Below the pieces are notes generated by a model. That model was not told the origin of the DNA and did no database searches. It saw nothing but the letters and a program-made list of their open reading frames with translations. This document shows positions 6,421-12,025 of a DNA stretch of 12,025 nt, piece after piece (the stretch's first letter is position 1; every line of letters begins with the position of its first letter). The stretch is from Chloroflexota bacterium (GTDB lineage: Bacteria > Chloroflexota > Limnocylindria > Limnocylindrales > CSP1-4). The stretch is taken from NCBI GenBank assembly GCA_021789355.1, contig JAJYJR010000113.1, positions 1-12,025 on the forward strand. Reading direction: 5' to 3'. The position numbers were made by a program, and so were the translations under genes.

Positions 6421-8096
6421 CCGCCGACACGACCGCCGACCGCGGGGACCCGTCGGCAGGGCTGGCGGCGCCCATCCTCATCGTTGATGACGAGCCGGCC
6501 GTGCGGGCCCTGTTCGCGCGCGTCCTGCAGGAGGCGGGCTATGCCGCCCTCGAGGCAGCCGACGGGATCGAGGCCCTCGAACTGCTGGAGCGCCACGAGG
6601 TCGCGCTGGTGCTGCTCGACAGCACGATGCCCCGCCTCGACGGCGCCGGGGTGATCCGCGCCGTGCGTGCCCGCCCGGCGACACGCACCCTGCCCGTCAT
6701 CCTGGTCACCGCCAAGGCGAACCTCGAGGATCGGGTGGCGGGCCTCGAGGCGGGGGCCGACGACTACCTTGCCAAGCCGGTCGTGCTTGATGAACTGATT
6801 GCGCGCATCGGTGCCCAGATCCGCCACCACGCCGCCTGGACCGAAGCGGTCGCGCGGGAAGCGGCGGAACGACGCTCCATGACCGCCGCGCTGCGTCGCG
6901 TGCGGACCGACGACGTCCCCGAACACATGGCGCGTGCGTTGGTGGCGGAGCTGCGCCCTGCCCTCGGGCTGGAGGGGCTCGCCCTCGCCAGCTATGCGCC
7001 CGACGGGGCGCTGATCCCGATGGGGGTGGATGGGAGCTGGCCGGGGCGCTTCCGTCCCGGCGACCCTGTGGAGGCGGGCATCGCGCGTCGACTGCGCGAT
7101 CGCGTGGCCCAGGGCCCATGGGTGCTCGACCAACCTGCGCGCAGCGGCGAGGCGGCGCCGGGGCTTGGGACCGTGGCCGCCCTGCCCCTCGAGGGACCTG
7201 ACGGCCCGTTCGGGCTGCTGGCGCTCCGCGTGGCATCCGCTCCCGACGGAGTCCGCGCGTTCGCCCGCCGCATGCCCCTGTTCCTGGAGCTCGCCGATCT
7301 GGTGGCCACGATGTTGCTCCCGGGCCTCGCGGCCGACGCAGCGCATCGTCATGCGCGTGGCACGCTGGAGGGCATCATCGCCGCGCGCGCCTTCGTCCCG
7401 TACGTCCAGCCGGTGGTCTCGCTCGCCGATCGCACCGTCGTCGGGTACGAGGCGCTCACCCGCTTCTCGGACGGGACTGCACCAGACGCCCGCTTCGCCG
7501 ACGCCGAGCGTCTCGGCCTCTCCGACGAGCTCGAGCGCGCCACGCTGGCGGCCGCCGCCGCTGCCGCGGATGGCCTCCCCGATGGCACCTTCCTCGCGCT
7601 CAACGTCTCCCCCTCGTTCCTGCTGGGCGCGAACCTCTCCGAGCTCCTCCCCGGCGTCGGGCGTGACATCGTGCTCGAGATCACCGAGCATGCCCCGATC
7701 CACGACTACGGCGCGGTGCGCGCGGCGCTCGAACGGCTCGGCCCGCGCGTGCGGGTGGCGGTCGACGACGCGGGATCTGGATATGCCAGCCTGCGCCACA
7801 TCCTGGCCCTGCGACCCGCCTTCGTGAAGCTCGACATGGGTTGGGTCCGCGACATCGACGCCGACCCGGCGCGCCAGGCTCTCGTGGCGGGCCTCGTGCA
7901 CTTCGCCGCCGAGGTCGGCTGCGCGCTCATCGGTGAGGGCATCGAGACCGAGGCCGAACGGGCGGTCCTGCGCCGCCTCGGGGTGACACTCGGCCAGGGC
8001 TACCTGTTTGGACGGCCGGCATCCCTGGCAGCCGCGGCCGCCGAGCCGGCGATGCCACGCTCCGGCGTCATGGCCCCCGGCTCGCCCATCGGCTGA
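6417..8096 (+). CDS. REC-EAL response regulator, c-di-GMP phosphodiesterase
   Basis: A 559-residue protein. REC spans about 18-135: Asp24-Asp25, phospho-acceptor Asp68 (LLDSTMP), Lys120. A middle region (about 155-305) has a GAF-like pattern but is only weakly recognisable. EAL spans about 315-540 and keeps its catalytic signatures: YEALTRF (Glu345), LNVSP (Asn396), EITE (Glu421), DDAGSGYASL (Asp450-Asp451), Lys471 in VKLDM, EGIETEAE (Glu507) and GQGYLFG (Gln527). An active phosphodiesterase that cleaves c-di-GMP to pGpG is expected. There is no GGDEF domain, so it should only degrade the messenger, as in REC-EAL regulators such as RocR. The ATG overlaps the kinase stop by 4 nt, implying translational coupling and a cognate kinase-regulator pair. 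It is the likely output of the Kai-like operon. Confidence 0.92.
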   Translation: MTADTTADRGDPSAGLAAPILIVDDEPAVRALFARVLQEAGYAALEAADGIEALELLERHEVALVLLDSTMPRLDGAGVIRAVRARPATRTLPVILVTAKANLEDRVAGLEAGADDYLAKPVVLDELIARIGAQIRHHAAWTEAVAREAAERRSMTAALRRVRTDDVPEHMARALVAELRPALGLEGLALASYAPDGALIPMGVDGSWPGRFRPGDPVEAGIARRLRDRVAQGPWVLDQPARSGEAAPGLGTVAALPLEGPDGPFGLLALRVASAPDGVRAFARRMPLFLELADLVATMLLPGLAADAAHRHARGTLEGIIAARAFVPYVQPVVSLADRTVVGYEALTRFSDGTAPDARFADAERLGLSDELERATLAAAAAAADGLPDGTFLALNVSPSFLLGANLSELLPGVGRDIVLEITEHAPIHDYGAVRAALERLGPRVRVAVDDAGSGYASLRHILALRPAFVKLDMGWVRDIDADPARQALVAGLVHFAAEVGCALIGEGIETEAERAVLRRLGVTLGQGYLFGRPASLAAAAAEPAMPRSGVMAPGSPIG

Positions 8097-8142
8097 TCGA
8101 GGATCTGCTCCGCCGGCACGATCGCGGTCCCGGCTGATGTCC

Positions 8143-8148
8143 TACGCT
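8143..8148 (+). promoter_or_regulatory. Candidate -10 box for the SQR-like gene
   Basis: TACGCT fits the TAnnnT pattern and lies 25 nt before the ATG, just upstream of a strong ribosome site. No convincing -35 box is seen, and the 76-nt gap from the EAL gene could equally be read through. Confidence 0.22.
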
Positions 8149-8158
8149 CGGAGAAACC

Positions 8159-8166
8159 GGAGGAGG
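8159..8166 (+). promoter_or_regulatory. Strong ribosome binding site of the SQR-like gene
   Basis: GGAGGAGG lies 6 nt before ATG 8173 and decides this start over the longer open frame, which runs back into the EAL gene. Confidence 0.7.
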
Positions 8167-8172
8167 CGTCGC

Positions 8173-9393
8173 ATGGCTGCGCGTACGGTGCTCGTTCTCG
8201 GAGGTGGCGTGGGTGGTCTCGTGGCCGTCCGGGAACTGCGCCACAAGCTCGAGCCGCACGATCGGGTGGTGCTCGTCGAGCGGGAGCCCGACTACCTGTT
8301 CCAGCCGTCGCTGCTCTGGCTCATGGTCGGGCGGCGGCGGCGGGCCGACCTGTCGCGGCCCATGTCCGCGCTCCTCGCGCCGGGGGTCGAGCTCGTGCGG
8401 GCCGAGGTGCGGGGCATCGATCCGGCCGGCTGTTCGGTCGGGACGAGCGCCGGGCGACTGACCGGCGACGGGATGCTCGTGGCCCTCGGCGCAACACTCG
8501 CCCCCGAGGCGAGCCCGGGCTTCGCGGAGGCCGCCCACAACATCTTCACGCTCGACGGCGCGCTCGGCTGCGCCCGGGCGCTGGAGGGGTTCCGGGGCGG
8601 ACGGCTCGTGGTGGCGGTTGCCGGCCTCCCCTACAAGTGCCCCGCGGCCCCCTACGAGGCCGCGCTCCTGCTCGACGACGAGCTGCGCCGCCGCGGGGTG
8701 CGCGGGCCGGCCGAGATCGAGCTCTACACGCCCGAGCCCCAGCCGATGCCGGTGGCGGGCCCGGCCATGGGCGAGGCGGTGAGCCGCATGCTGGAGGCCC
8801 GCTCGATCCGGTTCCATCCGCGATCTCCGATCGAGCGGTTCGAGCCCGGGACCCGCGAGATCGTGCTGGCCGACGGGGCGAGGGTGGGCTATGACCTGCT
8901 CGTGGGTGTGCCGCCCCACCGGGCCCCGTCCGCGCTGCGCGACTCGGGGCTCGTCAACGACGCGGGCTGGGTCATGGTGGACCCGCGCACCCTCCGGACG
9001 AGCTTCGAGCGCGTGTACGCGGTGGGAGATGCGACCTCGATCACCCTCGCCAACGGCAAGCCGCTCCCGAAGGCGGGCGTGTTCGCGCACGCGGAGGCGG
9101 TCGCGGCGGTCGGGGGACTCGCCGCGGCGCTGGCCGGTGCGACGAGCGGGCAGGCGTTCGACGGCCACGGCTACTGCTGGCTCGAGACCGGGGAGGGGCG
9201 CGCGGCGTTCGCCGACGGCGACTTCTATGCGGAGCCCGATCCGGTCGTGGCTCTGCGCCGGCCGGGCCGCGTCTGGCATGCCGGCAAGGTCCTCTTCGAG
9301 CGCTACTGGCTCTCGAGCGGCCTCGCGCACCGGCTCTCCGCCGCCGCCCTCAGCGGCGCCGGTGGACTGGTGGGCGTCCGCGCAGAGCTGTAG
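8173..9393 (+). CDS. sqr: FAD-dependent oxidoreductase of the sulfide:quinone oxidoreductase family
   Basis: A 406-residue flavoprotein, a normal length for the family. Residues 5-38 are the N-terminal Rossmann FAD-binding region (GGGVGGLVAVREL, with Glu36 ending strand 2). YKCPAAPYEAALLLDDEL (154-171) carries Cys156. VYAVGDATSI (281-290) is the second FAD motif, and KPLPKAGVFAHAEA (296-309) is typical of SQR-like proteins. GYCWLETGEGRAAF (333-346) carries Cys335. Cys156 and Cys335 match the redox-active Cys pair of SQR, which oxidises sulfide to sulfur/polysulfide and reduces membrane quinone. The C-terminal part (KVLFERYWLSSGLAHRL, 372-388) could be an amphipathic membrane-binding helix. 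Other members of the superfamily (type II NADH dehydrogenase, flavocytochrome c sulfide dehydrogenase) remain possible, but the Cys pair favours SQR. It precedes a SHOCT protein and a cupredoxin. Confidence 0.8.
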   Translation: MAARTVLVLGGGVGGLVAVRELRHKLEPHDRVVLVEREPDYLFQPSLLWLMVGRRRRADLSRPMSALLAPGVELVRAEVRGIDPAGCSVGTSAGRLTGDGMLVALGATLAPEASPGFAEAAHNIFTLDGALGCARALEGFRGGRLVVAVAGLPYKCPAAPYEAALLLDDELRRRGVRGPAEIELYTPEPQPMPVAGPAMGEAVSRMLEARSIRFHPRSPIERFEPGTREIVLADGARVGYDLLVGVPPHRAPSALRDSGLVNDAGWVMVDPRTLRTSFERVYAVGDATSITLANGKPLPKAGVFAHAEAVAAVGGLAAALAGATSGQAFDGHGYCWLETGEGRAAFADGDFYAEPDPVVALRRPGRVWHAGKVLFERYWLSSGLAHRLSAAALSGAGGLVGVRAEL

Positions 9394-9416
9394 GCGGGTT
9401 GTCGGCGGCACGCGGC

Positions 9417-9433
9417 CTTGATCCGATCTTGAT
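9417..9433 (+). promoter_or_regulatory. Direct repeat CTTGAT with 11-nt pitch, candidate response-regulator site
   Basis: CTTGAT occurs at 9417-9422 and 9428-9433, exactly 11 nt apart; a related CTTGAG is at 9451-9456. One-turn direct repeats are the usual binding format of OmpR/PhoB-type winged-helix regulators. It lies about 105-120 nt upstream of the SHOCT gene start. The assignment to a regulator is inference. Confidence 0.35.
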
Positions 9434-9441
9434 GGTCAGGC

Positions 9442-9466
9442 GCACGGCGCCTTGAGCTTGCCGTGC
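9442..9466. promoter_or_regulatory. Perfect 7-bp inverted repeat, operator or weak terminator
   Basis: GCACGGC (9442-9448) and GCCGTGC (9460-9466) are a perfect inverted repeat around an 11-nt centre. There is no T-run after it, which argues against a standard intrinsic terminator of the SQR gene. A dyad of this size could be an operator for a dimeric regulator of the SHOCT-cupredoxin genes. Confidence 0.3.
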
Positions 9467-9523
9467 AACCATCGTCGAAGCGAGCGGGAATCCGCCGCGG
9501 GGCCGGTATCGGATCGTGGCGCA

Positions 9524-9529
9524 GAGGAG
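9524..9529 (+). promoter_or_regulatory. Ribosome binding site of the SHOCT gene
   Basis: GAGGAG lies 7 nt before ATG 9537. It favours this start over the in-frame GTG at 9516, which the site itself would overlap. Confidence 0.6.
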
Positions 9530-9536
9530 TCTTGAG

Positions 9537-9779
9537 ATGATGTGGGGCGCAGGTTTCGGGATGGGCCTGGTCGGTTGGCTGTGGATGCTCGGCGGGCTGA
9601 TCCTGGTGGCCGCTCTCGTCGCCCTCGTCGTGCGCGCCCTGAGCGGCCCGACGTATCCCGAGGAACGCGGGTCCGCGAGAATGAGCGCGCTCGACATCCT
9701 GCGGGAGCGCTACGCCCGTGGCGAGATCACGGAGGCCGAGCTCGAGCAGGCGAAGAAGGCCCTGGGGTATCGGTCATGA
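9537..9779 (+). CDS. Small membrane protein with C-terminal SHOCT domain
   Basis: An 80-residue protein. Residues 1-10 are Gly/Met-rich with a Trp (MMWGAGFGMG), followed by one transmembrane helix (about 11-35). A short charged linker follows, then a C-terminal SHOCT motif: ALDILRERYARGEITEAELEQ (about 51-71). SHOCT domains are short helical modules often found at protein ends with a proposed oligomerisation role; their biochemical function is not settled. The gene is the first after a repeat-rich intergenic region and its stop overlaps the start of the cupredoxin gene by 4 nt (ATGA), so the two are probably co-translated. An accessory role in the membrane alongside the copper protein is inferred. 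Confidence 0.82.
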   Translation: MMWGAGFGMGLVGWLWMLGGLILVAALVALVVRALSGPTYPEERGSARMSALDILRERYARGEITEAELEQAKKALGYRS

Positions 9780-10330
9780 GCCACCGGATGCTGGGCCGGC
9801 TGGGCGCCGCACTGGTGGGGCTGGGCCTCATCCTCCTGGTCGCGGGCACGGTCCTCGGAGGGCTCGGTCCTGCCGGCGGGTTCTCCTCGCCGGGTGCGGG
9901 CGCGAACCGGGGCCCGTTCGGGGCCATGGGGCCGGGCATGATGGGCGGCCTGTGGGCCGGCAACACCGGCAGCGCACCCGGGCCTGGTGCCGCTGGCTTC
10001 GTCGCCGGCACGCCCGCCGCGCCGCGGGTGGTCCACGTCCTCGCCGGCCCCGGGTACACGTTCAGCCCCGCCGACGTCCGGATCGTCGCCGGCGAGACGA
10101 TCACGTTCGAGGTCACGACCGTGGGTCCGATGGTCCACGAGTTCAAGGTGGGGCCGGCGGCCGAGGTGGCGGCCGACGCGGCTGCGGCGCCCGAGATCGC
10201 CGACATCGGCATGATGGAGACGAAGTCGCTCACATACACGTTCACTGGCTCGGGGCCGTTCGCGTTCGCCTGCCATGAGCCGGGCCACTACGAGGCGGGC
10301 ATGCGCGGGACGATCACGATCGTCTTGTAG
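9776..10330 (+). CDS. Membrane-anchored cupredoxin (type I copper protein)
   Basis: A 184-residue protein. Residues 11-30 form an uncleaved signal anchor or signal peptide. A Gly/Met-rich linker (about 35-62, with GAMGPGMMGG) follows, then a cupredoxin domain (about 85-184): GYTFSPADVRIVAGETITFEV is the usual second/third strand, His121 lies in MVHEFK, and FACHEPGHYEAGM supplies Cys166, His171 and Met176 (Cys-x4-His-x4-Met). All four type I copper ligands are therefore present. The protein is expected outside the cytoplasmic membrane, either as a single-electron carrier (plastocyanin, sulfocyanin or rusticyanin-like) or in copper handling. The start overlaps the SHOCT stop. The Met-rich linker may bind Cu(I). 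Confidence 0.88.
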   Translation: MSHRMLGRLGAALVGLGLILLVAGTVLGGLGPAGGFSSPGAGANRGPFGAMGPGMMGGLWAGNTGSAPGPGAAGFVAGTPAAPRVVHVLAGPGYTFSPADVRIVAGETITFEVTTVGPMVHEFKVGPAAEVAADAAAAPEIADIGMMETKSLTYTFTGSGPFAFACHEPGHYEAGMRGTITIVL

Positions 10331-10348
10331 GCGCCGCGGGCGATCGCC

Positions 10349-11053
10349 GTGCCCGAGGCCTCGCCGGTTCGGATCGGGCCGTCGAGCTATGCCCGGTGGC
10401 GGGCGACGACCCTCGGCGCCCTCACCGACGCGCTCGAGGAGCGGCTCATCACCGAGCTCCTCGGCGAGGTCGACGGTCGTCGGGTGCTCGACGCGGCCTG
10501 CGGCGACGGCGCGCTCGCGCGGACGCTTGCCCGCCATGGAGCGAGCGTGGTCGGGCTCGACGCAGACCCGGCGATGGTCGAGGCGGCCCGACAGGCCGCC
10601 GCCGATGCCGGGCTCGGGGCGACGTTCGTCGCGGGGGAGCTCGCGCGATTGCCGTTTCCGGACACCTCGTTCGACGTCGTGGTCGCGGTCACCGTGCTCT
10701 GCTTCGTCCCCGGCGCGACGGCTTCGATCCGGGAGCTCGTCCGCGTCCTGCGGCCCGGCGGCCGGCTCGTGCTGGGAGAGCTCGGCCGCTGGAGCACCTG
10801 GGCCGCGCTCCGTCGCGTTCGGGGCTGGCGTGGGTCGGCCACCTGGCGGGCGGCCCACTTCCGGACCGCCACGGAGTTGCGCGGGATGCTCGAAGCTGCC
10901 GGCCTCACGGTCGAGACCGGCCGCGGGGCGGTCGACTACCCGCCGCTCGGGCTCGCCGCGCGTGTGCTCGCACCCATCGACGCCTCAATCGGGCGGCGGA
11001 CGACACTCGGGGCCGCGTTCCTCGCGCTTGCTGCGACAAGACCTCCGATCTGA
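10349..11053 (+). CDS. Class I SAM-dependent methyltransferase
   Basis: A 234-residue cytosolic protein with the Methyltransf_11/UbiE-like pattern: motif I VLDAACGDGAL (46-56), acidic end of strand 2 in VVGLDADPAM (Asp71), LPFPDTSFDVVVAVTVLCF (101-119) as motif II region, and RVLRPGGRLVLGEL (132-145). The substrate cannot be told; the family includes quinone, small-molecule and lipid methyltransferases. A quinone-linked role would suit the SQR neighbour, but that is only inference. It starts at GTG 10349, 18 nt after the cupredoxin stop, without a clear ribosome site, so the start is uncertain. The end converges on the nucleoside phosphorylase gene with 5 nt between stop codons. Confidence 0.85.
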   Translation: MPEASPVRIGPSSYARWRATTLGALTDALEERLITELLGEVDGRRVLDAACGDGALARTLARHGASVVGLDADPAMVEAARQAAADAGLGATFVAGELARLPFPDTSFDVVVAVTVLCFVPGATASIRELVRVLRPGGRLVLGELGRWSTWAALRRVRGWRGSATWRAAHFRTATELRGMLEAAGLTVETGRGAVDYPPLGLAARVLAPIDASIGRRTTLGAAFLALAATRPPI

Positions 11054-11060
11054 GGTCGTT
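11038..11060. terminator. Hairpin spanning both convergent stop codons, possible bidirectional terminator
   Basis: GACCTC (11040-11045) and GAGGTC (11052-11057) form a perfect 6-bp stem with a 6-nt loop, extendable by two A-T pairs across a bulged G. The stop codon of the methyltransferase and part of that of the phosphorylase lie inside it. U-tracts on either side are weak, so efficiency is uncertain. Confidence 0.4.
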
Positions 11061-11841
11061 ACTCCGTCGCGAAGGCGCGCACCAGCGCATCGATGACCGC
11101 GAGAGCATCGTGCGCCCCGTTCGCCCGACCCTTCTCGAAGTCGCCCTCGCGCTGGGCCAGCGCGTTCGTCACGTGGGCAACGCAGATGACGGCACGCTGC
11201 CGCGCCTGCGCGAACGCATAGAGGGCGGCGGCCTCCATCTCGACCGCGACGACACCCTCGCCGCGGCGGGCGGCGATGAGCGACGCCGTTTCGCGGAATG
11301 GCGCGTCGGTCGTCCAGCTCGAGCCACACGCGATGGCAACACCGGCCGTCGCCAACATGTTCTGCGCTCGGGCGAGGAGGTTCGGATCGGCCGCCGCGAA
11401 GCGACCAGGCGGCAGATAGTGATGGCTCGTGCCCTCGTCGCGGAGGGCGCGCTCGATCACGACGAAGTACGGCGGCGTGCCGATGGGTGCGATCTGGCCC
11501 GCCGAGGTGATGCTCACGAGCAGCGCGCAGCCGGAGGCGAACAGCTCCTCCGCGACGAGCACCGCGAACGGGGCGCCGACCGCGCCGCCGACGATCCCGA
11601 AGCGCGTGCCGTCGTCGACGACGAAGAGCTCGGTGTGATAGCAGGCCCAGGCCGGATCGCGCGTGGCCCGGCCGGAGGCGACGAGCTCGCGGACGATGTC
11701 GCCGTCGGGATCGAGGACGCAGACGGCCGGGACATCGCCGCTCGGCAACCCCTTCTGGCGGCGCGCCTCGCGGAGCAGGTTCTCCGGGGTGAACGCCGAC
11801 GGCTCCGCGTAGTCGCGGTCGTCGCCGAGCGGGATCGTCAT
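11059..11841 (-). CDS. Nucleoside phosphorylase (PNP/UDP phosphorylase superfamily)
   Basis: A 260-residue protein, a normal length for the superfamily. FGIVGGAVGAPFA (81-93) is a glycine-rich phosphate-binding region, LLVSITSAGQI (107-117) a core strand and turn, SSWTTDAPFRET (174-185) a substrate-binding segment, and VVAVEMEAAALYAFA (197-211) the signature in which Met202-Glu203 contact the nucleoside ribose. It cleaves a nucleoside with phosphate to give the free base and (deoxy)ribose-1-phosphate; purine, uridine or methylthioadenosine specificity cannot be read with confidence. ATG 11841 overlaps the TGA of the upstream cysteine desulfurase (ATGA), so the pair is probably co-translated; no separate ribosome site is clear. 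Confidence 0.88.
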   Translation of the reverse strand: MTIPLGDDRDYAEPSAFTPENLLREARRQKGLPSGDVPAVCVLDPDGDIVRELVASGRATRDPAWACYHTELFVVDDGTRFGIVGGAVGAPFAVLVAEELFASGCALLVSITSAGQIAPIGTPPYFVVIERALRDEGTSHHYLPPGRFAAADPNLLARAQNMLATAGVAIACGSSWTTDAPFRETASLIAARRGEGVVAVEMEAAALYAFAQARQRAVICVAHVTNALAQREGDFEKGRANGAHDALAVIDALVRAFATE

Positions 11842-12025
11842 GCCGGGGTGAGCGGGGCGGGAAGCGGTCCGACTGCCTCGAGCGCGCGCTCCATCTGCGA
11901 GGCGACGGTCCGGATCTCGGCCTCCGTGGTCGGCCGGCCGAGGCTGAAACGGATCGCGCCCATCCCCACCTCGGGCGCCACGCCCATGGCGGCGAGCACG
12001 GGCGAAAGCTCCACGCGCCCGGCGT
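11838..12025 (-). CDS. Cysteine desulfurase, C-terminal fragment (5' end beyond right edge)
   Basis: Sixty-one codons at the right edge end at TGA 11840-11838. The peptide begins AGRVELSPVLAAMGV and continues with MGAIRFSLGRPTTEAEI (21-37), the conserved C-terminal end of NifS/IscS-type cysteine desulfurases. These PLP enzymes take sulfur from cysteine, giving alanine and an enzyme persulfide for Fe-S clusters, thiolated tRNA or other uses. The family pattern Cys-His-Ala-Gly places the catalytic Cys two codons beyond the edge; the two bases left before the first full codon (AC) fit a His codon CAC. The rest of the gene and its subtype are outside the window. Confidence 0.85.
   Translation of the reverse strand, partial: AGRVELSPVLAAMGVAPEVGMGAIRFSLGRPTTEAEIRTVASQMERALEAVGPLPAPLTPA

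Noticed and set aside
6318..7901. A 527-codon open frame on the minus strand
   Set aside because: Antisense shadow of the REC-EAL gene with no recognisable domain.
8112..8134. Possible terminator stem GCCGG/CCGGC after the EAL gene
   Set aside because: Only 5 bp with a 13-nt loop and no T-run; not enough to call a terminator.
8068..9411. A 447-codon open frame on the minus strand
   Set aside because: Antisense shadow of the SQR-like gene with no recognisable domain.

Overview
The window is about 12 kb of very GC-rich bacterial DNA. Codon third positions are dominated by G/C, GTG starts are frequent, genes are tightly packed with 1-4 nt overlaps, and long antisense reading frames shadow the real genes. 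No rRNA, tRNA, insertion sequence or CRISPR array was seen. The gene content (KaiC/KaiB homologues without KaiA, a hybrid kinase with four PAS domains, a sulfide:quinone oxidoreductase relative, a SHOCT protein and a cupredoxin) suggests a free-living, non-cyanobacterial bacterium. Chloroflexota or Actinomycetota would fit, but this is inference from composition and gene content.

Layout. (1) Positions 1-958, minus strand: the N-terminal part of a secreted phosphoesterase lipoprotein, cut by the left edge. (2) 959-1233: a divergent intergenic region with candidate promoter and repeat elements. (3) 1234-8096, plus strand: a compact signalling operon consisting of a double-domain KaiC-like ATPase, a 26-codon ORF, two consecutive KaiB-like proteins, a soluble histidine kinase (4 PAS, HisKA, HATPase, REC), and a REC-EAL c-di-GMP phosphodiesterase. 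(4) 8173-9393: a flavoprotein of the sulfide:quinone oxidoreductase type. (5) 9394-9536: a regulatory gap with direct and inverted repeats, then 9537-11053: a SHOCT membrane protein, a membrane-anchored cupredoxin and a class I methyltransferase. (6) 11059-12025, minus strand: a nucleoside phosphorylase whose start overlaps the end of a cysteine desulfurase cut by the right edge.

How it works together. Region 3 is the most interesting. KaiC and KaiB homologues, which form an ATP-driven oscillator or timer in cyanobacteria and a simpler timer or stress system elsewhere, sit in one transcription unit with a sensor kinase and a c-di-GMP-degrading response regulator. The inferred chain is KaiC state, KaiB1/KaiB2 binding, hybrid kinase, REC-EAL and c-di-GMP level. 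KaiA is absent, and KaiC lacks the C-terminal tail that KaiA binds in cyanobacteria. KaiC keeps both Walker A motifs, both catalytic Glu pairs, and a Ser-Ser pair where cyanobacterial KaiC has its Ser-Thr phosphorylation sites. Regions 4-5 look like a redox module (sulfide oxidation and/or copper handling) with its own regulatory region.
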